Below, in pieces: positions 49,729-62,014 of a DNA stretch of 64,000 nucleotides (position 1 is the stretch's first letter; each line of letters begins with the position of its first letter). The DNA is from Branchiostoma floridae. Lineage: Eukaryota; Chordata; Leptocardii; Amphioxiformes; Branchiostomatidae. A model generated the notes under the pieces. It was not told where the DNA came from and ran no database searches. It worked only from the letters and a program-made list of their open reading frames with translations. The stretch lies in contig NC_049995.1 in assembly GCF_000003815.2 (NCBI RefSeq), positions 2,665,006 through 2,729,005 of the forward strand, read 5' to 3'. Made by a program: the position numbers and the translations under genes.

Positions 49729-52700
49729 TCTTGGCCTAATTTGTGTAAAATTACTTCATAAACTTTTGTGAAATATACGAAAAAAAACAGGTCACACTGA
49801 CAGCCACCGTTCCATTTATGCTGTGGATTTGGAAACTGCTTATAGTTTATAATGCCATAAATTTCTGTATGGACAATAAAAAATGTAAACATAGCGAAAG
49901 TCACTGAAGTTTGTCCTCACAATTTGCTCTACGATGTTGTGTGACTTTTTTTATGGCAATTATTTACAGCTTGCTAAAGAGGGGATGTTTATTCGCAATC
50001 TTTTCGGGGTCCAAGTAACAGCATAAGACCTGACAAACACCGTATCACCAAACAGTGTCACTCAAACTTATCTTATATGTCTCATGTACGCTTGCCGGGA
50101 ATGGTCTAGCTTTTTTTTTTAGTTATGGCGAAAGATATGTGTACTGAATAAGTAATGCATTGTCTGTGTATACGCAAAATCCGCTGTCCGGGGCAGCAAC
50201 TGGCCCCTTCGGCGCGATTTCTTCAAGCTAGCAAATAGTAACTGCAGTGTATTTAAAAGAACATCTAATTAACAGCTACCTAGAATGTTATTTTAGCAAG
50301 CCATTGCCATTGGTACTGTGACCTTACGTCGAAAGAAGTGGGTACTGAATGAGTAACTGTACTGTATTCTGGAGAAACTCTCACTACGCAGGAAGCTACA
50401 ATGTATTTTGCAGCTACCAGGCCATTTGTATTTAGGGGGAAATCTCACTTCGTAGCTAGCTACAGGGTTATTTTAGAACGCGTACGCCTTTTGTACTTTG
50501 GCCTTGCTGAACAATACACGCCGGGGTCCCGGGACAACAACAGACGACGTTTGAGTGTTGTTACCTCAGCTGCGAAAACAGTTTGAATACGTGAAAACTT
50601 GTGACATTACGTAACTTTTAACACGTGCAATACGTCCAAACCTACGAACCCCGCACTTGAACTTTGACCCACACAGATCCAATACACAGCTCGACTCACG
50701 TATGACGGTATGTTTAGATAAGTGTTGAAAAGGATTCGTTACTTGATACAGAAATGGGAAGGAATGGAAAGGTTTTGGTTTCTTTAAAAATCTGAGACGG
50801 CTTGGCGATGACACAGCACTTCTATGGACCTTATAATAACCCCCAATCAACCGTGCAGGTATACGTAAATGGGAAGGGGTAATGTTATCAAACAGTTCAA
50901 AGCAACATAGGTATGTATTACAATAAAAAGAGCAAGTTTTGAGTCCGTTTTGATGGTGCTCTGTTTTGAGTCCTTTTTGACGTTGCCCATGCCATGTTTA
51001 TCATGAAATAACAGTATGTAATAGACATTTAATGAAAACTTGGAAAAAATGGAAGTTCTGCTGCAGTACCAAGGTCACACACCAGGGGGTCCAAAATCGA
51101 CCTTGACCTTTGTCTTCCCAACCCCCACCAACATGCCATATATTACCGTAGTCCATCATGAGGTTCTAAAGATAGTTAAGTTATGCTGACCACACATACA
51201 CGGAAACACAGACATACAAACACACACGCCAAAAACTTTTCCTCCATTTTCATGGAGATAATAATTTGTGGCATACGTCAGGACAGGTACAATAGTAGCC
51301 TAAAGTACGTGGTGTCCCAAAACGTGGAAACGCCCCTTTGTAATAAATGTGGTCACTCGGTGGGGTCGGGGGCCTACTCAAGGGGTTTGCTCTATTTTAA
51401 GAGCTTTTGCATTAATAACCCAGATTCGTGACCACCTAAGTATAAAACGCCATGATTAAAAGCAAATTATTAGACGGCATCTACGCCTAACCTTGCATGA
51501 GTTTCCTCAAGTTCAAAATAACTGTCATAGCCAAGTGTACTCTTGAGAAACAACGTGTTCATAACCAAATATCATGACACAAAGTTAACTTAAACGAATA
51601 GCTTACTACATTGTTTAGTCTAGTCTAGTCTAGTCGTCTTAGTTTAGTAGTCTTACCTTAGTGCCTATGGCTTCTTTAAGGTCTGGATGTCAAGACGTTT
51701 CCGTGGCTTGTTGCGTTGTTACGTAAGCCAGCTGATTCTTCCCGATAGAAGTATACTGCAAAGTAGGTCATAGGCTAAAGAAGACTGTACAACTTGCCGC
51801 TCTTCCGTTTGGCTATGTCTACCTTAAATGCATTATCGTAAGCTCTAGCAACCTTAAGGGTATGTAAAAAAAGACCGGGAAGAATATAAGGTTCTCAGGA
51901 CGTGACTAATTAGCTACTCCGAAAAGAGGTGCAACTTCCGCAGTACACACGTAAGCACGAGGCAAAACACATGAACCGTGACCTCCTTTGACCCGAACAC
52001 GCTACTCCCAAATATGGTAAAAGGGGCGTGGCCTTACAAGGTATGGACAGACACCTGTTGCGTAATGCGGTCTAATGCTGCACGGTTTTAAAGAAACAAA
52101 ACGGACGATTAAAAAATAATCTGAAGAGATGTTGTTTGAAAATAGAAATATGAATTTTAGCTGTGAGTTTTCGGAACAAAATTGACAAGAAAGCTGACCA
52201 AAAAAAATTGACAGACAGACATAAACACTGTACAAAGCTTAAAAAACAAAAAAGACACTAATAAATTATCAATCTGAATTTCAAATGAACTACATTTTTA
52301 CTAGTTGTTACTGTGAATTTTGCCTAATATCTAGAAATTTTGCAGGGGCCGACATATCATATTTCGCAGATCCTCAAACTAATCTCCAAGCAGATTTAGG
52401 TTCAGTCTCCGTGGGTTTTATGTGTGTTTTGCGGTCCTCGTCAACTTACGGACACCAACATAGCAACATAAAGAATAACCAATACATCATGTCTGAATAT
52501 CCTCAGTGGTAGAAATATAGCTGAGTAATTAATGACAATCACAAAGGGGTACAAGGCTCATCAAGTAACGGCCTAACAACAACATAGCAACGCGAAGAAT
52601 AACCAATACTTCATGTCACAGGAATCCCACCTCACCCCCCCCCCCCCCTCCGGGATTTTCAGTGGTAGAAATATAGCAGTACATGTATATCCATTGTTGT

Positions 52701-55700
52701 TCGAGGAGCAACAACCACAAAAAACAAGCACCGCCCACAAAAATGCATCTACATCCCTTCAAAGTGTAACAGAAATACGAATTTCATCACTAAAGATCGC
52801 TTTAAGACAAAGAAAGACATTTGCACCGTGCTTTTCTACAGTACACATATGACACTCTGGAACTCTGGACCTTATATATAGCTAAAAGCCAGTGAGTTCG
52901 GTTCCGGCTGCGTCGCTCACTCTATTATCGATCCAAGCAGAGGTTGGGTCGCGGACATACATTTAGTAGTGGTCGGGATCGTTACTGGTTTGCTTCCCTC
53001 CTGAGTCCTGACCACTACTGTCTCCTGAGGGATGCGACCCAGTAAAAGTCTAGACCACTTCCATCTCCGCGACTCAACCTCTGCTTGGAGAATGGCTCAC
53101 CCCACATGAACGCAACAGGAAAGGGTTGCGGTCCTTTGGACGGTCTCGTTGACCACTGGTCAATGGTCTAATCGGAAAGAGCTAGTATCCTCTTACAATG
53201 AACCCGCAAATACTGTACATAGACCCTCTAGTCTCTGTCATGACCAGTGGAAGACTAGCTCTTTAGTTTCAGTTTCACTTTCATACGGAAACGTCCACAA
53301 TGAACAGAAAATGTCCTTGCGAAGAAAGTGGACTACCGGAGGAACCTTTAAGAAGCCTTCGCCTTATCTTGTGGGTTGTTAGGGAAAAATGTCCCCTAAA
53401 AGCTCTAAAAAATCACGGGCAAGTAAATCACTATATACCCCGTGCATCTGCTTGCATTGAAAGGCTAGGACTTGTCAGTATGTACTTACCTCTTGTCTCT
53501 GTCAAAATGTATAAGAACAAATCGTAGTTCCAATTGGAATTAGTGCACACGCTCGAGACACTCTAAAACAATGCTCACCACATTCAATTGAAAATAACGA
53601 GTTAACAAGAAAACAAACCTTTCTACGGTGCGCGTGCACTGATGTTCGTTGGGTTGTCTGTTCCTTATTCAGGTACTCAGTATTTTTGTAACGTATTGTG
53701 ACGTCAGGTCATTTACATGATAATCATACTACTACGGGCGTGCGTTTTTCCTGGCATATCCCTGGAGAGGGAGGGAATGGGCCGAAACAAAAGGATAATT
53801 TTCTAACCCTCTATCAGTCATTTTCACTTTGACGTCAACAAAACGTACAAGGTTTTGTAGTGGTGGAAACGACGACGTCATCGGCACAATAGCCAATCAT
53901 AAGACTCGTTACTGGGAGGGGGGTCAGCAGACAGCAGCAGATTGCGTCAAGCTTGCGCCACCGAAGGGTTCGTTCACTGCGTCACTGTTTTGTTATTTTC
54001 TCCGATTTTCCATAATTCAGATATTTGTAATACGAAAAGTATGAATTCGAAGACGACAGAATACACAAGTAAGAAAATTCGTTCTTTATCTCTGAAATTC
54101 GATGAGTATCTTTCGAACCCCGCAGTTATACAAGCGTGACGCAAGTGCAGCAAGAGTACACCTTAAACGACAATGGAAGACAATGGTGCCCCGCCTCAGT
54201 GCTAGTACTGCAGAGAGGCTACAATGATGATGATGACGATAATTTTCATGACGTCATACCTATGTGTACTACGTGTATCTACAGCCATGGTCGTTTGAAA
54301 TAGTATACTTAAGTAATGTTATCTTTCCGCTGTAGGGTACTTATACGAAAAAGTCAGCGCAAAACGACACTAAATCCCCCGTACTGCGTGGATAACATTC
54401 AGACATTTCATATTTCCTTTTCTATTAGATAAGTAAGGTTTTTACATCATTTAAACATGATCATCCCTGTACCTGACACATAATCAACGCAAAGCACCAA
54501 TTTGCAAGTACATCCCAATGTTTAATCAAAAGACACAGCCACTGTACAGTTTTGCTTTAACTTTCAATACATAATCATGTTTACTTAAGGCAACCATTCT
54601 CGCAACCCCCCTATATATCCCTAAAAATCAACAATTTGGTCTAGTTTTAACAGAAATTATGTTCTACATGAAGCATGTATTATTAGCTCCAGCTATCCGT
54701 ACATTCGGGAAAAACGTTGAAGCTGAATATTCTAATATACATTAGTCACATTCTATCACATTCTTATCACTGTAAATGTAACTGTACTTCGTCGAATCTG
54801 CTTTATCATACAAGACCATAAACGTATAATAAAGGTGTTTCATTCTATCATTTTATAATCGCCGTACTTGAAATTCTCTTGAATAACAAATCAGAAATCA
54901 AATCTGACAATGCCGGACATTCTGAGTACAGAAAAAGATGCTGACCTATTAGATCATTGTTCACACACACTATCAATACACACTGCTAAAACGTCTGATT
55001 TCATTTCTGTAACTATAGCCGAGATTATTGATATTTTTAAACCTGTCCAAAATTAATTTCACTTTGCAATGTTTTGCAAAAGATAGGGATTCAAGCAGTT
55101 AGTCACGCTTAGGACCAACCTCATCTACATACTTCTTCCATGCCCAACTGTTATATACGCCTATGTATATAATGCACATCAAATGAGTCCAATCTATTCG
55201 TAATTGACATGCTAAAAGTTATGATTTCCTCTGGTATGAATAATACACTAGCCATTTAGAATTGTTACGAAATATGTCCTATACATTAATCAGTTACATT
55301 TTATGCGCTACGAATTTCAAAAAAATTGAAGTTGCCGAAATTTGCCATACTTTATATCTTGTACAGCTATTTACAATAGAATTCATTTATTCATATAAAA
55401 CATCGACCACGTTAATCAGCCTCATTACTCATAATGGGTACCTACTGGCTGGCAAAATACACCTGGTGATTACTTTGATGTTAAATTTCGTATTCTGGAT
55501 TTTTTCATCTTTGATTAATGCATGCACTTTTTTTTACTAAAATCATTGAGACAATGAGCGATATATCAAAATCTAAGAGGTCCCTGTCAGTAATTGTGTA
55601 AATTTTCGATTATTGACTTTAGACCTCTGGTTCGAATTTCGTAGTTCCCATTTTTTTAGCCCTTAAAAAAATATTTCAGAAACACGTGCTATCTACAAAG

Positions 55701-55749
55701 AGTTGTGCTAGCATAGGGTACAAACCTTAAACCCATTTTATACCAGTAC
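49729..55749. other. Six-kilobase gene-poor region
   Basis: No gene was recognised on either strand; the open frames are short, AT-rich and lack family motifs. It contains a single left end of the CTCCAAGCAGA family (52380-52394), a full member (52923-53094), a TAGTC simple repeat (51617-51636), a poly-C run (52626-52648) and a motif ACAAGCGTGACGCAAGTGCAG at 54130 that also occurs, slightly changed, at 7957. Confidence 0.5.
52923..53094. mobile_element. MITE with CCAAGCAGAGGTT ends
   Basis: Left end has ATCCAAGCAGAGGTTGGGTC, right end the inverse of TTCTCCAAGCAGAGGTTGAG. GCTCACTC and GCTCACCC (7 of 8) flank it at 52915-52922 and 53095-53102. The interior has an inverted GGTCAGGACT-like core. 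Confidence 0.7.
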
Positions 55750-56352
55750 ACTCTTTGGTATAATAAAGGGATAAGACCCCCGCTATCCCATTTTTTTGCC
55801 ATAGGTACTTCTTGAAACACTCTTTGATCTAATAAAGGGATAAGACCCCCGCTATCCCATTTTTTTGCCAATATGTACTTCTTGAAATACTCTTTGGTAT
55901 AATAAAGGGATAAGACCCCCGCTATCCCATTTTTTTGCCAATAGGTACTTCTTGAAACACTCTTTGGTATAATAAAGGGATAAGACCCCGCTATCCCATT
56001 TTTTTGCCAATATGTACTTCTTGAAATACTCTTTGGTATAATAAAGGGATAAGACCCCCGCTATCCCATTTTTTTGCCAATATGTACTTCTTGAAATACT
56101 CTTTAGTATAATAAAAGGGATAAGACCCCCCGCTACCCCATTTTTGCCAATAGGAACTTCTTAAAAAACTCTTGGGATAACAAAAGGAAAAAACCCCCGC
56201 TATCCCATTTTTTTGCCAATAGGTACTTCTTGAAACACTCTTTGGTATAATAAAGGGATAAGACCCCCGTTATCCCATTTTTTGCCAATAGGTACCTCTT
56301 GAAAAAATCTTTGGTATAATAAAGGGATAAGACCCCCGCTATCCCATTTTTT
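55750..56352. repeat. 70-bp minisatellite array
   Basis: Nine copies of a 69-70-bp unit containing ACTCTTTGGTATAATAAAGG, then GATAAGACCCCCGCTATCCC and TTTTTTTGCCAATAGGTAC, beginning at 55750, 55819, 55889, 55959, 56028, 56098, 56168, 56237 and 56307. The array runs into the gap at 56353, so its true length is unknown. A one-base length alternation (69/70) shifts any reading frame between units. No spacers of unique sequence exist, so it is not a CRISPR array. Confidence 0.95.
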
Positions 56353-56452
56353 NNNNNNNNNNNNNNNNNNNNNNNNNNNNNNNNNNNNNNNNNNNNNNNN
56401 NNNNNNNNNNNNNNNNNNNNNNNNNNNNNNNNNNNNNNNNNNNNNNNNNNNN
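56353..56452. other. Assembly gap (100 N) inside the minisatellite/TLR end
   Basis: Exactly 100 N between the minisatellite and the TIR-coding sequence. The 3' end of the receptor gene, including its stop codon, is missing here. Confidence 0.95.
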
Positions 56453-59179
56453 TCTCCATTTGAGAACCGTGACCTCATTCATCACATAGCGCACTTGATG
56501 ATTGTTCACTTCAGATGCTGAAATGTCCTCCAGAAGAACGATGATGGGAAAGGGAAGCTGACCTCCACTATCAGCATGCTTATACATGTATCTATTGAGC
56601 TCATCCTTACACCAGTTACTCTGTAGAAAGTTCTCGCTGACAACGCAAATGATTCGTAAGCTTCCTTGCTGAGCATTTTCAATGTTTTCATGGATATTCA
56701 CACCCCCTACAAAGTCTCTTTCATGGTCGATCAGTCGATAGTCTTCCTCTAATTTACTATCTTTTATCAGCTTATTTACCCACCACCTATCTTTGTTGCT
56801 ATACATTACGAATGCATCGTGTGTTTTTGTAGTCAGGTCAAATATTTTGATATCTTGGGGTCCTCTCGATTTCAACCGCTTCCATGAGACGTATACAGCT
56901 ATAATGACGACGAGGATTGCTACTGAGAGCATTATAGCCAATAGGGTGCTAGATTTGTGAGTACAGTCTATGTTAAAGAATGTCCCTCTGGTTGAAACCC
57001 TTTCCCTGTCATTCTGATGCTTTTGTGACAACCCTTCCTTTATTTGACGACCATGCAAGTAACTAGGTACAGCACATTGGTAGCTTTGCGAAGGATACGG
57101 GTTGTTCCAGTCCAACACAGTGTCATAAATGTCCAGGGCCCACTCAACAAACCACAGTAGGGTACAATCACAAAGAAACGGATTGCCTGAGATGTCAATG
57201 CTCTCCAACTGCTCTAGAACAGGGCTGACGGTGGTTTGATCTAGCACAGCTAACGCGTTGCTTTTCAAACTCAGTATCCTCAACAAATGCAAATCGTCAA
57301 AGGCGTTACCGATGTCGACAATTTCGTTACCTGCTAGGTTTAGCTCTGTCAAGTTACCTAAACCGTCAAACGTCAGTGTCGATATCTGTTGTATGTTGTT
57401 GTTACTGAGGTCTAGGAATTCTAGATCTGGCAACCAACGAAAGGCTGACGGTGCAATGGTGGCAATTTTATTGTTGCTGATATCAAGTTTGGTCAATTTG
57501 TTTACCCATCGAAATGTACCTTTCTCGATAACTTGGAGCTTGTTATGAGAAAGTGTGAGTGTTTGGAGTGTGACAAGTCCTTCCATAAACTTTCCGTCTA
57601 TCGCCTTCAGTGCATTATTATCGAGCTTGAGCGTTTCTAAAGTTGAAGTTCCAGCAGGTGAGGCGACAATCAATGATTGGATGTGATTGTGCGATACGTC
57701 TAGGTAGGTTACATGAGGGATGAACAGGACAGAATTGTAGATGTAAGAACCGATATTGTTGTGCTGCACCTCGAGCGCATCTAAACGCTCAGGTAGTCCC
57801 ACTGTCGGTACATGAGTAAGCCTATTAAAGCTTAGATTCAGACGACTCAGATTTTCAAAAGACGAGAAGTCAAACGAAGCATCATACTCAACACCTTGGC
57901 GCGAACTCTCTAACTGGTTATAACTCAGGTCAAGGTGAGTTAGAGAAACAAGACCTTCGAATACACCTCCTGGTAAAATCGAGATATCATTCGACCCCAG
58001 GTCAAGGTCGGCAAGTGACGTCATTCCAGTGAACGAATGGTTTTGTAGGGTTTGCAAAGAACCCCCTCCCAAATTGAGTTTTCTTAAATGTACGAATCCT
58101 TCAAATGCATACGCGTGTATTGCCTTACAGCCTCGTGTATCTATAGTAATCGCTTCCAAATCCAACAGACCTTTCAATGCATCTAGAGTATTGGCCTTTA
58201 TGGCGTCTTCTCCCAAACCAAACGCAAGCTCATGTATCCGTGTGTTGTTTAGTTCGGGCAGTACTCTAACAAGATTAGAGAATGAGTCCAAGGTAGCGTC
58301 CCTGAGTTCCAATGTCTGTAGGTGACTTAGCGAATGCAGTAGGCCGGGCTCTATGTGATACATCGTGTAACTGGCAAGACTTAAGTGTTTTAGAGTTGAT
58401 GTGAGAGATCTAAACATTTCAACAGTAAGGTTAAGACGACTTGTTCCAAAATGCGACAGTTGAAGCGACTCTAGTCTGGAAAAATTTTGGAATGCAGACC
58501 CGAAATGAAAAATATTGTCATCTCCAAAAATGAGGACCAGTGTTTTGAGTTTGTGAAGTGGTGCCCACAAGAGTCCTCTTTGAAAGAAGTTATTCGCCCT
58601 GTCGTAATGTATTGTTAGATTTTCTAGTGATGCCAAAGGATAAAAACTCTGGTCCGGAAGATTGGATGCATCCACTAAACGGAGATGCAAATACTTCAGT
58701 TTAGCTAATCCACCAAAAATATGTTCACCAAACGTGTGTGCGGACATTTCCAGTACCAGATACTTCAGACTGGCGAGGTTTCCGAAAAGATTATTTTCCA
58801 GATGTGTAGTGTCTGTGCTGAAAGCTATATCTAGCCATGTCAAATTCTTTAACGCTTCGAAAGCGCCTTTCTGTATTGTCCGAATCCTTGTTTGTGACAG
58901 ATCTAAATGTTTCAGATTCGTTAGTCCTTCAAAAGAATCGTTGTAAAGTCTGGTGATGTTGTTTCCTGTTAGAGTCAGTTCGGTTACAGACTTCGGGATG
59001 CCGGGTGGTACTTGGTTTAGAGGTTGGTGGATTTTGTCCCAGGTATACGTACAGTCGACAGTTGTTGAATTCCATATCTGACACAGGGGCGTAGATTCTC
59101 CTTCAACAGGTTCAAGATGAGTTGTTATGAACAAACTCACCACAATGCAGACACCGAAAGCAACGCTCGTAGACTCCAT
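56453..59179 (-). CDS. Toll-like receptor, single exon, C-terminus lost in a gap
   Basis: Uninterrupted frame of 909 visible residues from the ATG at 59179 (MESTSVAFGVCIVVSLF, a signal peptide); an in-frame ATG at 59227 would add 16 residues before it and is less likely. An N-terminal cysteine cap (CQIWNSTTVDC) is followed by over twenty leucine-rich repeats (LTGNNITRLYNDSFEGLTNL and similar), one C-terminal cap (FLCDCTLLWFVEWA), a transmembrane helix (AILVVIIAVYVSW) and a TIR domain (HDAFVMYSNKDRWWV, RDFVGGVNIHENI, SENFLQSNWCKDEL). A single cysteine cap before the membrane makes it the vertebrate-type architecture. It should sense microbial or damage ligands and signal through TIR adaptors. 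The last 25 or so residues, with the FW box, fall in the gap. Confidence 0.92.
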
Positions 59180-60726
59180 GTTGACGTGTCGATGTTTTAC
59201 GTTATGAAGAAGACCCCTCACCTCCACACTGTTGTGATAATCAAAATATGTGAAATCAGTGAGTAATCAATGTCTTTGTAAACAGAAAGTCACAGCGATT
59301 ATAAGTTACAGATGAAAGAAGAGTTGGAATCAATTTCTAGTCCATTGTTCCAACTTACACCAAAAAGTAGTTACTCAGGCAACTGGATATGGTTTTGGAA
59401 ACGGTCAGACGTTTGAACTGCTATCCGCAGTTTTCGTCAGTGACACTGAAGTGGTCTGGAAGAAACAGGTCTTTTATACTCTAACTATGAATGAGGACAA
59501 TTTCAATAAGAAACACTTAGCTCCTGTAACCAATACAACAGGAGCTAATTGACTCATTTGCATTAACTTTGTCTTAGCTTTGTTTCCCATTGACATCCAA
59601 AATTGTCTACCCTTGCCTTAGTTGTAGTCTGGCTACTGGGCAATAGGTGCTAGTATATCGCATTGTTTGATAGGTCAAATGAATATCTGAATCAGTTTTG
59701 GACCCAAATCATGTTTACTGTAGGTGTATGGATTCACTGCCTTTCACCAGTTTTAGTTTTTGGCAACTTAGATTTTAAATTCATATCCACAAATTTGACG
59801 ACAGTAGGCAGGGCTATGACGTCACTGGTAGTGGGGCGGGGGCAACCGTTACTTGTATTGTGTTAGTAACATGCCCTGTTTTGTGCTTTTCTTGCTACAA
59901 TTATACGGCTTCCCTTTGGGACAGCAAAGTACACGTATGTTGCTAATAAGCACGTGCAGGTAAAAGGTAAAGGTCCTGGTATACATGTTCAAATATTGAT
60001 TTATATCGCCTGCTCATGAGCTGCATCTGTCAGTTTGTATAACAATGTACGGCCGTGTTTTGTTTATGTCTAAGGGTTATGTCACATGCACTGTGATGCA
60101 CAGTTAGCAAGAACACCATTATACATTGCAATGGTACCCCAACAGCTATCAGTAGCTATAGTAACGTTGTTACATATCCAAAAAGTCACCCAATACCAAA
60201 GATTACATTTTGCATGACAAACCAAACGCGCAGAAATCAAAACGTTTATTAGCCTGTCTCACAGCAATGGAAATACACCATTTGACAAACTACACGTATC
60301 AACCAACTGCAATCGATTATGATAGTATGTCACCTGGTCAGAGACTGTGACAGGACAGAGTTAACGTTGTATGAGCTTGTGTACAACTGATTAGTGTATG
60401 TATACAGGCAGAAGTACAGTAGATTTGTTCATATACGAATGTGTTCCGATATTGTAACATTTTCACGGGATTTGTACTGTTTCGCCTTCTTCTTTCCGAA
60501 CAAGAAGAAAGACAATATCCCAAAAGCATACTTTCTAAGCTAAATAAGTATTCAGACAGATTCAAATGCTGTGGTTTCACAAAATTGAATTCGAAGGTCA
60601 AATAAGCTGAAATAATATCAAAATATCAGAATGGGTTCAAATATAGAAGTTTCGTAAATGCATTCGAAGTCAGCACAACTATTAAGATCACTCTTAAGCT
60701 TGTTGTTACACTTCGTGAATGAACCG
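59180..60726. other. TLR promoter side and spacer
   Basis: Contains one copy of the CAACTGGATATG repeat (59375-59460) close to the receptor start. A CRE-like TGACGTCA occurs at 59818-59825 beside a G-rich stretch. No gene recognised. Confidence 0.5.
59375..59460 (+). repeat. CAACTGGATATG repeat, copy 2
   Basis: GGCAACTGGATATGGTTTTG, AAACGGTCAGACGTTT, then CGTCAGTGACACTGAAGTGG and TCTGG. Matches 60998-61082 along its length and 6905-6975 in part. Upstream of the TLR gene. Confidence 0.75.
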
Positions 60727-62014
60727 CTAGAGCTCAAAGACGTTCTTCATCGTGGTGAAGAAGGTCACAGTTGCCAAGGTAACCAGACTGACTCTGATGG
60801 TTGTGGCACCGCCACCACCTCCCACACACCCATTGTCGTCGCAGCAAGATACACAGGTGTAGGCGTCAGAATGTAGGTTGCAGAGATTGTCGTTGTTTTC
60901 TTTATCTGTAAGAAAATAGATAATTAACGACATTCGTCGATGAAGATTTATATAGACATCCAGGTAATGAGATATGCTAAAAAGCAGTTTTTCTTGAAAG
61001 CAACTGGATATGATTTTAGAAACGGTCAGATGTTTCAGATAGCATCCAGTATCTTTGGTCAGTGACGCTAAAGTGATCTGGGAGCATTTACTTTGTCTTT
61101 TCTACAAGAATTCTGTCATAAAGTCATTCTGTCATAATGACATGTTTAGCATTTTTTATTGTCTCTAATAAATCGCGATGACATGTGTTTTGCAAAGCGT
61201 TGTGGCTTGTTAAACTGTTTTGCAATGGGTTTGATAATCCAAGCATGTTGGGTAACATGCGTTTAAGAATTTATCGTCATTAGTGAATTAACGTGTTATT
61301 TGACTGCATGTAGATAATTTGGGAAGTATTGTGTTAAAAAACGTTATAACAGGTACACACTTCCATAACCTACTTATAGACATTCATTATCAGTTTGAAA
61401 TATACGTTATCATTGTTGATATTAGTTTTCACATAATGTTATAACCAAGAATCAAATTTGTCAACTTTTAATGCTATGAACACAGCAGCACACAGTCCCA
61501 AAGTAGTCAAAACGTTTTACTTTTCTCACAGGCTTCCTTAGATTCACAGCGGTTACTCCATTGTTCTGGAAGGTCGGGGACCTCTGAAAGGATAATGGGT
61601 TGAAATGATGAGTACTTTTGTTCATATGTTTGTTTCAACGAGAGTAAAATCCCTACTGACGTCAAAGACTTTGATTACATTCTCTATGAAAAGGTCATAT
61701 AGGCAACGAAGGGCTAACGATGTTAGTCGTAAATACCATAGACAGTCCCATAAAAATTCGTCACTGCTTCTTGAAATATGCTGTTGATCCAGGAACACTT
61801 AGTTTCTTTCACAAGCATAAATACAAACGCCACCAAAATCATTGTCACTGTAAATGTACTTCATTGCACTAAGGTTGATATCAAAGTTGCAATTTACTTG
61901 TGGTGGTTGTTGCGCAATAGCTCTCCGTTGAATCGGTACACATTTCCAGTGGAGACGCGAGGCACTCTTCCCTGGAGTTCACACCGACGCAGGCTGGACA
62001 AAGAAGAGTTTTAT
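60727..62014 (-). CDS. Ly6/uPAR-like GPI-anchored protein, last three exons
   Basis: Exons 62014-61898, 61583-61521 and 60905-60727 join in phase 1 throughout and encode a cysteine-rich domain: LLCPACVGVNSREEC, MCTDSTESYC, NRCESKEAC, DNLCNLHSDAYTC, SCCDDNGC. The CxxC start, regular cysteine spacing and adjacent CC near the end are the Ly6/uPAR three-finger pattern, with 12 cysteines rather than the usual 8-10. A glycine run and a hydrophobic end (TIRVSLVTLATVTFFTTM) look like a GPI-anchor signal. The signal-peptide exon should lie upstream (above 62014) but was not found. No function can be assigned beyond a cell-surface protein. Confidence 0.6.
60998..61082 (+). repeat. CAACTGGATATG repeat, copy 3
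   Basis: AGCAACTGGATATGATTTTA, AAACGGTCAGATGTTTC, TCAGTGACGCTAAAGTGATC. It lies in the last intron of the Ly6-like gene. Confidence 0.75.

Noticed and set aside
55262-55540. 92-codon hydrophobic frame before the minisatellite
   Set aside because: Composition of AT-rich DNA; no start context, family motif or neighbouring exon.
55750-56352. Possible CRISPR array
   Set aside because: Units are directly joined 69-70-bp tandem copies with no unique spacers and the genome is animal; it is a minisatellite.
56339-56352. Receptor frame ending in KMG past the gap
   Set aside because: The frame only passes because N codons lack stops; the bases after the gap are minisatellite, not the TIR end.
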